Assembly (NCBI RefSeq): GCF_003634275.1 | Contig: NZ_RBWY01000003.1 | Coordinates: 1-64,000, forward strand | Length of the DNA stretch: 64,000 bases | DNA from: Orbus hercynius | GTDB taxonomy: Bacteria; Pseudomonadota; Gammaproteobacteria; Enterobacterales; Orbaceae | Direction: 5' to 3' | Program-made: the position numbers and the translations under genes | Shown: positions 31,538 through 39,530 of the stretch, piece after piece | Layout of the letters: each line of letters begins with the position of its first letter | How positions within the stretch are numbered: position 1 is the stretch's first letter | The notes under the pieces: generated by a model | What the model saw: the letters and a program-made list of their open reading frames with translations, nothing else | The model's database searches: none | What the model was told of the DNA's origin: nothing

Positions 31538-32773
31538 ATGATCAGTTTTAATTATCTGAAAGCTGCAATTAAGCGTAAAGGCGTCTCACTACAGACGGTT
31601 GCTAACGCTTGTGGAATGACCAAAGGTTACTTAAGTCAGCTTATTAATGATAAGGTAAAAAGACCAAGCGCACAAAAACTTGAGGTTCTGCACCGCTATT
31701 TAAAACTCGATTATCCCGTTAAGGATAAAAAAGTCGGTATTATTTTTGGCAAATTCTATCCGCTGCATACCGGACATATCAATTTGATTCAACGAGCGAT
31801 TAGTCAGGTGGATGAGCTGTATATTATTTTATGTTCTGATACTAAACGTGATGAAGCGTTATTTCTCGACAGTGCCATGTCTCGCCAGCCAACGATTAAT
31901 GATCGTATGCGTTGGCTGTTACAAACCTTTAAATATCAAAAAAACATCCATATTGAATTGCTGGAAGAAGATGGCATACCGGCTTATCCTCATGGTTGGA
32001 ATGAGTGGAGTGAACGGGCTAAAGCACTTTTTAAGGATAAAGGTATCGAACCAAATTGTGTTTATTCCAGCGAGCCGCAAGATGCTGAGATGTATAAAAA
32101 CCTGTTTAATTTACACACGATTTTAGTCGATCCTGAGCGCCATTTTATGAATGTGAGTTCGACTAATATTCGTCAAGCGCCGTTAAAAAATTGGCAATAC
32201 ATACCAACTGAAGTCAGGCCATTTTTTGTCAGAACGGTTGCCATTTTGGGCGGCGAATCCAGTGGTAAATCAACCCTAATTAATAAACTTGCTAACGTCT
32301 TTAATACTACCAGTGCATGGGAATTTGGACGTGAGTATGTTTTCTCTCATTTAGGTGGTGATGAGCGAGCATTACAATTCTCTGACTATGATAAAATTGC
32401 GTTGGGGCAAGCTCAATATATTGATTTTGCAATCAAATATGCTAATCGCGTGGCATTTATCGATACTGATTTTATTACCACTCAAGCATTTTGTAAAAAA
32501 TATGAAGGTAAAGAACATCCCTTTGTACAGGCAATGATTAATAACTATCGATTTGATTTAGTGATTTTACTTGAAAATAATACCCCTTGGGTTGCCGATG
32601 GATTACGTCATCTGGGTAATACTAGCCAGCGTAAAGATTTTCAACAACTATTAATTACGATGTTGAAAAAAAATCATGTTAAATTTGTAACGATTACCTC
32701 ACCTGATTACGATGAACGTTATTTAGCGTGTATCGATTTAGTTAAGCAATTGATTAATCATCAAGATATCTAA
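31538..32773 (+). CDS. nadR: NadR trifunctional NAD regulator/kinase/adenylyltransferase
   Basis: NadR phosphorylates nicotinamide riboside, has NMN adenylyltransferase activity and, in enterobacteria, represses NAD synthesis genes. The 411-residue protein keeps all three parts. An XRE-type helix-turn-helix occupies about 1-60 (LQTVANACGMTKGYLSQLI). The adenylyltransferase domain (about 65-225) has GKFYPLHTGH. The kinase domain (about 230-411) has the Walker A motif GGESSGKST. The length equals E. coli NadR (410). In E. coli it follows radA; here it stands alone 25 kb away with an AGAAGGGG ribosome site. Confidence 0.96.
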   Translation: MISFNYLKAAIKRKGVSLQTVANACGMTKGYLSQLINDKVKRPSAQKLEVLHRYLKLDYPVKDKKVGIIFGKFYPLHTGHINLIQRAISQVDELYIILCSDTKRDEALFLDSAMSRQPTINDRMRWLLQTFKYQKNIHIELLEEDGIPAYPHGWNEWSERAKALFKDKGIEPNCVYSSEPQDAEMYKNLFNLHTILVDPERHFMNVSSTNIRQAPLKNWQYIPTEVRPFFVRTVAILGGESSGKSTLINKLANVFNTTSAWEFGREYVFSHLGGDERALQFSDYDKIALGQAQYIDFAIKYANRVAFIDTDFITTQAFCKKYEGKEHPFVQAMINNYRFDLVILLENNTPWVADGLRHLGNTSQRKDFQQLLITMLKKNHVKFVTITSPDYDERYLACIDLVKQLINHQDI

Positions 32774-32794
32774 TAGTATTGCGAGTCAATCAAT

Positions 32795-32824
32795 AAGCGC
32801 ATTCCGCACAGGCATGCGCTTTTG
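32795..32824 (+). terminator. Hairpin terminator of nadR
   Basis: AAGCGCAT and ATGCGCTT pair perfectly, followed by TTTGTT. It lies 21 bases after the nadR stop and overlaps the last bases before the convergent acuI stop. Confidence 0.65.
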
Positions 32825-33808
32825 TTAGCGATTAACGTTAACGATAACGCGACCTCGGATTTGGCCATTCATCAATTGATCGATGCTTGGTATTACTTGT
32901 GTTAGAGTTATCTCATGACTCAAAAGGTTGAGCAAATGATTATCGACAATGCTCGCTAAGCGCTGCCAAGCCGCTACTCTATCGGCATACGGGCGCATGA
33001 CACTATCGATACCAGCAAGCGTCACGCCACGCAAAATAAATGGCGCAACGCTGCTATTGAAATCCATGCCTTGTGCTAAGCCGCATGCGGCAACGGTGCC
33101 ACCATACTTAATACTGGCACAAATATTGGCTAAGGTATGACTGCCAACACTATCAATGGCGCCAGCCCAACGCTCTTTTTGCAAAGGTTTACCAGCTTGT
33201 ACTAGCTCATTACGGTCAATAATCTCACTTGCTCCGAGCTCTGTTAAGTAGTCACTTTCCGCTAGTCGTCCCGTTGAGGCGGTCACTTGATAACCCAATT
33301 TAGCTAATAGCCCAATAGCAAAGCCACCCACGCCACCATTAGCCCCCGTCACCAAAATACGGCCCTGTTCAGGTGTTACGCCATTTTTTTCTAGTGCGAT
33401 AATCGCAAGCATTGCGGTATAACCTGCTGTGCCTATTGCCATCGTCTGTTTAGGGGTTAGATTTTTAGGTAATGGGATGAGCCATTGACTCTTTAGCCTT
33501 GCTAGCTGTGCCAGGCCGCCCCAATGCTTTTCACCGACGCCCCAACCATTTAATAGTACTTGATCACCTGGCTGATATTGCGCCGCTTGGCTAGTGACAA
33601 CGGTGCCAACGAGATCAATACCGGGAACCATTGGAAACTGCCGAACAACAGGACCTTTACCGGTGATAGCCAGTCCATCTTTATAGTTTAATGAAGAATA
33701 CTCCACCTTAATGGTGACATCGCCTTCTGGTAGCTCAGATTCATTAAGCTGCGTGAAATGAGCTTGGTAACCATTATCATCTTTCTCAATCAATATTGCT
33801 TTAAACAT
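32825..33808 (-). CDS. acuI: Acrylyl-CoA reductase/quinone oxidoreductase, YhdH family
   Basis: The 327-residue protein is a zinc-free medium-chain dehydrogenase/reductase of the YhdH/AcuI group, which reduces acrylyl-CoA with NADPH. Visible features are the N-terminal SSLNYKDGLAITGKG, the PGIDLVGTV segment and the nucleotide-binding TGANGGVGGFAIGLLAKLG near residue 150. The length and sequence match E. coli YhdH (324). Zinc-ligand cysteines of classical alcohol dehydrogenases are absent. It is convergent with nadR. The physiological substrate in this organism is not shown by context. Confidence 0.92.
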   Translation of the reverse strand: MFKAILIEKDDNGYQAHFTQLNESELPEGDVTIKVEYSSLNYKDGLAITGKGPVVRQFPMVPGIDLVGTVVTSQAAQYQPGDQVLLNGWGVGEKHWGGLAQLARLKSQWLIPLPKNLTPKQTMAIGTAGYTAMLAIIALEKNGVTPEQGRILVTGANGGVGGFAIGLLAKLGYQVTASTGRLAESDYLTELGASEIIDRNELVQAGKPLQKERWAGAIDSVGSHTLANICASIKYGGTVAACGLAQGMDFNSSVAPFILRGVTLAGIDSVMRPYADRVAAWQRLASIVDNHLLNLLSHEITLTQVIPSIDQLMNGQIRGRVIVNVNR

Positions 33809-34252
33809 TCGCGTATCCTTTTATTGTATTGGCGATGCAAGCATTTATTTTACCATACGACCTTAGTCCAATGACCAAATAATAGGGCGATTAGGCATAA
33901 AAATAAACGACATTTTACCGTTATAGGGATAATACATATTGTATCGTTAATTCATTGATAGGCGCAGACAATTCACGTTGCCTTTTTAAGCTAGATCACA
34001 AAATGAAGAAAAATTAGTGACATTTATGTTACTTAATCTTGTGTGGCATTTGCGATTATCCAGTGGTAAATGGGCTAACCATTATGCGATTTTTTGTGGC
34101 TATTTTTATTTTAATGTTTTGTTATTTATGTGTTTTTATAAAAATAAACCAGTATCTATTTTAGAAAATATTATCGATAATCGCTTGGATTAGGCTAATT
34201 GCCATCATCAAGGTAGAGCGAAATTATTATAATAACACAATCACAATTTAAG
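33809..34252. other. 444-bp non-coding gap before the decayed operon
   Basis: The gap is AT-rich and has no supported gene. It holds the acuI promoter on its left side and probably the old promoter of the decayed operon on its right. A 55-codon frame at 34026-34193 begins with ATG but has no ribosome site and no recognisable family, so it is not called. Confidence 0.5.
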
Positions 34253-34567
34253 ATGATAGCGGATAATTTAGATCCTGATAAGGTTACGCAAACAACTATC
34301 AGCATAATTAATGAGTGGTTAGTTGAGCGTCATATTGAGCAAAATAACGTCCAAAAAGAGAGGCTGTTTTCGCATATCAAAGCGATGGTTCATCGCGCGA
34401 AATCATGAGAACAATTACTGGATGTGGATCCCACTTTATTTGATGAAATATCGGAAGAATCAATCGAATTGGCACGTAAAACGGTCAGATTATTTAATAA
34501 TTTACCAATGGAAGCTTATCTATTCGCCATACATTATGAAATGGCTAAAGCGAGCGTGGCAGAATAA
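34253..34567 (+). pseudogene. PRD-domain small protein, broken by a nonsense codon
   Basis: One frame reads from ATG at 34253 to TAA at 34565 with a single in-frame TGA at 34406-34408. The translation MIADNLDPDKVTQTTISI...FSHIKAMVHRAKS-stop-EQLLDVDPTLF...ARKTVRLFNNLP-EAYLFAIHYEMAKASVAE resembles the small PRD-domain proteins that precede SFCGS and DUF431x genes in enterobacterial and enterococcal operons. I infer it was the first structural gene of the decayed operon that continues to 38163. Only the stop codon separates it from an intact 104-residue protein. Confidence 0.65.
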
Positions 34568-34598
34568 TTTTTAATAGCAATCAATAAAGAGTTTAATG

Positions 34599-34702
34599 AT
34601 GGCGGACGTCGCTATTGTAATTAGCGATAGAATGGGCAAAGGACATAAAGTTGCTGCTGGTATCGATTCAGTTGAAGGCTGTCGCGCGATTGTTGTGCCG
34701 CA
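34599..34702 (+). pseudogene. SFCGS-type glycine-rich protein, N-terminal remnant
   Basis: The N-terminus MADVAIVISDRMGKGHKVAAG and the following RAIVVP match the start of the glycine-rich SFCGS family (pattern ...GDRLGKGQKVA...). The SFCGS core itself is missing. After IVVP the sequence changes to a fragment resembling the end of DUF4310. A deletion has therefore removed the rest of this gene and, by inference, the DUF4312 and DUF4311 genes that usually follow. Confidence 0.6.
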
Positions 34703-34815
34703 ATTGAGCTTGGCTCATTGTTGGGATCGCTGCTATTTTATGCTTGGCAAAACCGATTACTGGTGGTGCTATTTTAGGTGCAATGGTATTTGGTGGATTG
34801 TTTCCAATAACCTAA
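34703..34815 (+). pseudogene. DUF4310 membrane protein, C-terminal remnant
   Basis: Read in two frames, the sequence gives AIELGSLLGSLLFYAW and then AKPITGGAILGAMVFGGLFPIT-stop. Together they look like the hydrophobic C-terminus of DUF4310 family membrane proteins. A one-base shift near 34750 separates the frames. The fragment is fused to the SFCGS remnant without a gap. Family assignment rests on recalled sequence patterns and the operon context. Confidence 0.5.
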
Positions 34816-34890
34816 TTGATGATTATAAGATCATATTATTCATTATGTTATATAAATAATAGGCAATCTATTTAATAATAGAGAAATGAT

Positions 34891-35697
34891 TATGTATGAT
34901 GTAATTTTTAAACAGGCCAAACGTATTGACGGTACAATTATCGATATTGCGATTGAGCATGGCAAGATTGTTGAAATCGGCGAGATTAATGTGCCCGCCA
35001 AAAAAATCATTGATTTAAAGGCCCGCATTATATCAGCTCTGAGTGGATCGATTCTCATACTCATTGCTTTGCTAACTCTCCGATATGAGTGATATTGATA
35101 TTCCTTTGTTTGATGAGGCATTAGCTAAATATCCTGATTTTATTATTGGTATTAAAGTTAGGATGAGTCGCAGCGTGGTCGGCGATAATGGCATCAAACC
35201 ATTATTAAAAGCGAAAAAGATGCAAAAAAAGAGTCGCTTACCATTGATGATTCACGTTGGTAATAATCCACCAGAGCTAGATGAGATTGCTGATTTACTC
35301 AGTCATGGCCGTGAAAGTTTTTGTTTTGCTGTTGCCGAGCGAGCGAAATGCTTTGATATTTATCCGAATGCCATCAGTTCCGATATCTATTCTAAGAATC
35401 GTTTGCAAGGCCCGGTATGGAGTTTAGCTAATGTGATGACTAAATTTATCTGCCTTGGTTATAGCAAACAGCGCATTATTGATAGCGTAACTAACAATTC
35501 CGCTGAAATTTTGCATTAAAAAAATAAAGGTTCATTGATTGTCGGCTATGATGCAGATTTGACTATCTGTGATTTAAAACAAGAAACCGTGCTTTTATCT
35601 GATGCAGAAGGGGAAACTCGCGAAAGTCATGAGCGATTTGTTCCACTAGCTTGTGTTGTATTAGGTGAAATAGCAATAACAGAAGAAGGACGTAAAA
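34891..35697 (+). pseudogene. Amidohydrolase/deacetylase metallohydrolase, frameshifted
   Basis: The start MYDVIFKQAKRIDGTIIDIAIEHGKIVEIG is typical of dihydroorotase-like deacetylases. The frame shifts near 35035, after which another frame gives SEWIDSHTHCFANSPI with the metal-binding HTH motif. A third segment (35085-35516) reads DYPLFDEAL-like text through IGIKVRMSRSVVGDNG to SAEILH-stop. The C-terminal part then continues after the stop (GSLIVGYDADLTICDLKQETVLLSD). Between HVGNNPPELDEIADLL and SHGRESFCF a central piece is missing. The enzyme cannot be functional. It directly precedes the intact DgaE-like gene. Confidence 0.75.
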
Positions 35698-36825
35698 ATG
35701 GATTTAGCTACTAAAGACGATGTTTATTCAAAATACCATTTAAAAAGAGTCATTAATGCATCGGGCCGTATGACTATTCTTGGTGTATCAACGCCAAGAG
35801 CCGAAGTTACCGATACAGTTGCTCATGGCTTAAATGAATATTTTGAGATAAAAGACTTGGTTGATAAAACCGGTCAGTATATTGCTAAGTTACTTGGCGC
35901 TGAAAATGCGGCGGTTGTGTCATGTGCATCTGCGGGAATTGTTCAGGCGGTTGCGGCTTTAATCGTCAAAGATGATAAAGAGCTGCTGTATGCGTTGCAT
36001 GCGTCTGACAAATATGTACCAAGAGAGATTATTTTGCCAAAAGGACATAACGTTAATTTTGGTGCGCCAGTTGACACCATGGTGTCACTTGGTGGCGGCA
36101 TTGTTGTTGAAGCGGGTTATGCGAATGAATGTAAGCCTGAACATATTGAAGCGCTAATGAGTGCTGATACTGCAGCGATTTTATATATCAAGTCTCATCA
36201 TTGCGTCCAAAAAAGCATATTATCGGTTGCTGACGCGGCAGCTGTCGCGAAAAAACACGGCATACCTTTAATCGTTGATGCGGCGGCGGAAGAGGATTTG
36301 CAAGCTTATTATAATATGGGCGCTGATATTGTTATTTATAGTGGTGCGAAAGCTATTGAAGGTCCAACGAGTGGCTTGGTCGTCGGTCGTCATCAGGCGA
36401 TTGAATGGGTCAAACAGCAAGCTAACGGTATTGGGCGACCGATGAAAGTGGGTAAAGAGGGCATCTTAGGTTTAACCAAAGCGATTGAGCTGTATATGAC
36501 TGATCCTAAAAAAGAGAGCGGTCAAGAGATGGTCATTAAAATGACGCCATTTATGAGTAAGCTTAATGCTTTAAACGGGATTTCAGCGCGGGTGGTTTGG
36601 GATGGCGCTGGGCGCGATATTGCGAGAGTTGAAATTAGTTTTGACCAGAACGTGATTGGTAAAAGTGCTGTTGAGATGGTGAAGCTGATGAAACAAGGTG
36701 ATACCGCTGTTTATTTTCGTGAATATAAAGCGAACGAAGGGCGAGTAGACGCGGATGTACGTAGCGTATCAGCGCCGCAACTTGAGGTTATTTACCTGAA
36801 GATTAAAGCAATCATTGGACAATAA
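35698..36825 (+). CDS. dgaE: DgaE-like PLP-dependent ammonia-lyase (D-glucosaminate-6-P type)
   Basis: Members of this SelA-like family convert D-glucosaminate 6-phosphate to 2-keto-3-deoxy-6-phosphogluconate and ammonia. The 375-residue frame is intact. It has the expected N-terminal HLKRVINASGRMTILGVS, the GAENAAVVSCASAG segment, LIVDAAAEEDLQAYY, and a probable PLP lysine, K218, in YSGAKAIEGPTSG. An AAGGA site lies nine bases before the start. Both flanking genes of the presumed pathway are broken, including the KDGP aldolase that would use its product. It is therefore either a survivor of recent decay or kept for another use. The substrate is inferred. Confidence 0.85.
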   Translation: MDLATKDDVYSKYHLKRVINASGRMTILGVSTPRAEVTDTVAHGLNEYFEIKDLVDKTGQYIAKLLGAENAAVVSCASAGIVQAVAALIVKDDKELLYALHASDKYVPREIILPKGHNVNFGAPVDTMVSLGGGIVVEAGYANECKPEHIEALMSADTAAILYIKSHHCVQKSILSVADAAAVAKKHGIPLIVDAAAEEDLQAYYNMGADIVIYSGAKAIEGPTSGLVVGRHQAIEWVKQQANGIGRPMKVGKEGILGLTKAIELYMTDPKKESGQEMVIKMTPFMSKLNALNGISARVVWDGAGRDIARVEISFDQNVIGKSAVEMVKLMKQGDTAVYFREYKANEGRVDADVRSVSAPQLEVIYLKIKAIIGQ

Positions 36826-36846
36826 TTTAAGAACAGGAGCAAAATA

Positions 36847-37182
36847 ATGATCAAGAAATGTATCCCCAATTATTACTATGATCGTGTTTGTTTAAACGTC
36901 CTTGCGAATTCAATTGATAATGCAAAAGCGATCTATGAAGCCGGGTAAACTTATGTTGTTGTTGGTGGTGGTGTGCTATCAAACAATTATGCCGATAATC
37001 AATCGCTGATTACCGACGTGGCAAAGTATGCCGCTGCTATTGATAATACAATTTCAGTTGGCTTAGGAGCGGGCGATCCAAACCAATCAAAAATGGTTGC
37101 CGAGATTTCGGCGCAGCTGCAACCGCAACATATCAATCAAGTCTTTATTGGCGTGGCAACAAGCCGAGCTTTATTAGGCTAA
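36847..37182 (+). pseudogene. dgaF: KDGP aldolase (DgaF-like), nonsense codon and truncated
   Basis: One frame from ATG 36847 reads IPNYYYDRVCLNVLANSIDNAKAIYEAG, then a TAA at 36946-36948. It continues TYVVVGGGVLSNNY...AAIDNTISVGLGAGDPNQ...QPQHINQVFIGVATSRALLG and stops at 37180. This matches the N-terminal half of the DgaF/KDGP aldolase family. The C-terminal part after RALLG is missing, and the sequence passes directly into a piece of a BglG-type regulator. The upstream DgaE-like gene ends 21 bases before. Confidence 0.78.
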
Positions 37183-38163
37183 TCTGACACGGCCATTAGG
37201 TTAGATGATCTTGCCGATAGTTGGTTTATTAGCCGTAGCACGATTCAAAGTGATATTGCTGAAGTGAAAGATTATTTAAATAAATATGGGCTTGCTTTAG
37301 ATAACAAACCTTATCAAGGGATGCGTTTGATTGGCGATGAGCCGGCAATAAGAGCGTGTTTAACCAATATCTTATGGCAGCTTTATGCTGCTGAAGATAG
37401 CCTGACTATATTAAGCAAAATAGTGATGGTTTGATCAAACATATCTTGATTTATATTAATGATCATTACCATTATGATCCCAGATGCGATGAAATCAAGC
37501 AGTATTATCCCTTTGCTTATGATATTACCTTGTCTGCTGTCAATAATACGGAACAATACACTGAATTTAAATTAACTGAAGATGAAATGAGTTATTTAGC
37601 AGTGCATATTGTGGTCGCATTAGCGCGAAATTATAGTATCGAGTATCAGCGTCATCCTCATGTTTTATTAGTGAGTGAACAAGGTAACTCGAGACTTTCC
37701 GCAAATCCAGATTGCTCGAACATGCCTTATATATTAGAACGTTTCTTTATGGTGATCAATAAACCGATGACTTAACAGTTATTGTTTAAAATTGCGTGCA
37801 GTAAATTAGAAGAAAAAAGCTTATCGATCGTGATTTTTATGATTCGCAAATCGAACGAGAAGCGATAGTTTCGACATTATTAGGTGAAAATATTGCGATT
37901 CTGCACTCAGTTGGATTATTGGCTAAAAAAACAAAAGTCGTTACGATTTTAGCCCTGAATGGAATTATCTGGGCTAAAGGTAAAAATGAAATCGCTATGT
38001 GATTTTTTTGCTAGCGATAAGTAAAGATGAATATGCCATGAGTATCTATAATTTGTTCGTCAATTTTGTCAAAGAAAAATCTACCAAACGGCTGATCAAG
38101 AGCCAATCATTTAGTGAATTTCAGACCATCATTATTAAAGACAGCGTTGGGCGTATGGCTTAA
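37183..38163 (+). pseudogene. BglG/PTS-regulation-domain transcriptional regulator, degraded
   Basis: Three successive frames carry parts of one regulator. At 37186-37431 there is a helix-turn-helix (DDLADSWFISRSTIQSDIAEVKDYL) and the start of a PRD region. At 37431-37775 a PRD domain (KHILIYINDHYHYDP...YLAVHIVVALARNY) is followed by VLLVSEQGNSR of a IIB-like domain. At about 37815-38163 a EIIA-like tail reads REAIVSTLLGENIAILHSVGLLAKKTKVV...FFLLAISKDEY. The N-terminus is lost at the aldolase junction, the first PRD is largely missing, and at least two stops interrupt the rest. It probably once controlled this operon. Confidence 0.75.
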
Positions 38164-38173
38164 TCGTTGCTTA

Positions 38174-38659
38174 TCACACCGCAATATCAACCAGTTCGGC
38201 ATTTAAGGTTTTGACTAAATCAGCGGCGGTAATTTCAATTTCAAGTCCACGTCTACCGCCTGATACAAATATTGTATTGAATGTGGCCGCGCTGGCATCA
38301 ATGAGGGTTGGAAGTTGTTTCTTTTGTCCAAGCGGACTGATGCCGCCAACTAAATAGCCAGTGATTTTTTGCGCTAAATTCGGGTCGGCTAAATCAATTT
38401 TTTTACTATTAAGCGCTTTAGCCGCTTTTTTTAAATCAAGGTGTTGCTCAACCGGTACAACGCATACCGCTAAATCCTTATCATTACCACTTCGCGTGAC
38501 GACTAATGTTTTAAACACTTGCTCAGCCACGACGTGTAATGAGGGGTCGAGTTTTTCAACTGCCTCTTTACCAAATTGGGTTTCATTTGGATCATGTTCA
38601 TATTGATGAACATGAAAGGCGATCTTGAGCTTTTTTAATAAATTAATTGCGGGTGTCAT
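38174..38659 (-). CDS. ybaK: Cys-tRNA(Pro)/Cys-tRNA(Cys) deacylase
   Basis: YbaK hydrolyses cysteine wrongly attached to tRNA-Pro. The start at 38659 gives [27 protein letters not shown] and 161 residues, aligned with E. coli YbaK (159). A longer frame to 38716 lacks support. The catalytic lysine region is in EQVFKTLVV, and the [13 protein letters not shown] and [12 protein letters not shown] segments are typical. Its first 17 bases overlap the end of yciC on the same strand, which suggests translational coupling. Downstream lies the decayed operon, transcribed toward it. Confidence 0.94.
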   Translation of the reverse strand: MTPAINLLKKLKIAFHVHQYEHDPNETQFGKEAVEKLDPSLHVVAEQVFKTLVVTRSGNDKDLAVCVVPVEQHLDLKKAAKALNSKKIDLADPNLAQKITGYLVGGISPLGQKKQLPTLIDASAATFNTIFVSGGRRGLEIEITAADLVKTLNAELVDIAV

Positions 38660-39473
38660 AAGGTAGTACCTTACTTGATAATAAATACAGGCGGTAAAGG
38701 TAGCAAACCGTGACAAAGGTTAATAAAAATTTAGCGATATTAAAACAGAGATCAATAATAAAGTTATCTACCATGATTGAATTTGCCACGCTATTGAGTA
38801 AAAAGGATCCTAAAAGCCACAGTCCTAACATAGGCAAAATCAAGCGAATATCGCGCTTAAAAAAGCGTACCGCGATTTTGAACTTGGCAAAAAAGTGATA
38901 CTGTGGTGTCGGCTCAATAATCACTGCCATAAAGATCACATAAAGCGAGATATATATGACTACCGCAACCATACCAAGTGGCGCCGCTAAGGGCGCTAAA
39001 ATTGAGGCGATGATCGATAATACAATAAATCCCGGAATGGCAAGTAGCATAAAAAGACCAATGTGTGGGGCAATTTTGGTGGCACTTTTCAGTAGATTTT
39101 GTAGTGAAAACTGTTGGTAAGAGATGGTTGCAATCAAGGCTAAGAGTATGCTCATCACGATCAGATTAGTCAGAAAAAACACCAGTCCTGCTTTAAATAA
39201 GTAGCTCATTGCAACGGCAATAAGTTGCGCTTTTTCAGGTTCTGATAACGCCAGAATAACTTTTGATAATGTGTCTGCGGTTAATTCACCGTATTGCGTT
39301 ACAGTTTGTTCAATAATTGATTTAAGTTGGCTAATTGAGTCCAAGCTCGGTAATAAGACTTGCGAGATTAGCTCAGTCACGAGAGATAGTATGACGAGTG
39401 TGATAAGAACTGTCGTAAAGTTATTGCGCGTAAAGTTACGGGCATCAGCTAAAATGGAAGAGAACGACAACAA
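38643..39473 (-). CDS. yciC: YciC family inner-membrane protein
   Basis: This UPF0259 protein has about six hydrophobic segments and an unknown role. E. coli YciC has 247 residues. The best start is a TTG at 39473, six bases after a strong AAAGGAG (39486-39480), giving 277 residues that start [19 protein letters not shown]; this aligns with the E. coli N-terminus (VYRDTGNFFRNQF). The frame continues upstream to another TTG, but through a palindrome with no ribosome site. The C-terminal YLYRLYLL matches the family. The stop overlaps ybaK by 17 bases. Confidence 0.82.
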   Translation of the reverse strand: MLSFSSILADARNFTRNNFTTVLITLVILSLVTELISQVLLPSLDSISQLKSIIEQTVTQYGELTADTLSKVILALSEPEKAQLIAVAMSYLFKAGLVFFLTNLIVMSILLALIATISYQQFSLQNLLKSATKIAPHIGLFMLLAIPGFIVLSIIASILAPLAAPLGMVAVVIYISLYVIFMAVIIEPTPQYHFFAKFKIAVRFFKRDIRLILPMLGLWLLGSFLLNSVANSIMVDNFIIDLCFNIAKFLLTFVTVCYLYRLYLLSSKVLPYDTRN

Positions 39474-39496
39474 AATAAACTCCTTTAATAGCGTGA

Positions 39497-39520
39497 ATTT
39501 GGTACCGGTAGGTACCAAAT
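39497..39520. repeat. Perfect 10-bp inverted repeat between glyS and yciC
   Basis: ATTTGGTACC and GGTACCAAAT are exact complements around a GGTA loop. It lies ten bases after the glyS stop and ten bases before the yciC ribosome site. No T tract follows on either strand, so a simple terminator is unlikely. It may separate the glyQS and yciC messages by processing, or serve as an operator. Confidence 0.7.
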
Positions 39521-39530
39521 TCTCTTGATG

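Noticed and set aside
34026-34193. 55-codon frame starting with ATG in the gap before the decayed operon
   Set aside because: No ribosome site and no recognisable family; it looks like chance in AT-rich DNA.
34323-34574. 83-codon frame overlapping the PRD remnant
   Set aside because: It is in another frame; the PRD-like text is in the frame starting at 34253, interrupted once by TGA.
33809-38173. Genomic island or prophage explanation for the degraded region
   Set aside because: No integrase, transposase, tRNA attachment site or flanking direct repeat was seen, and the base composition looks like the neighbours. Decay of a resident operon fits better.
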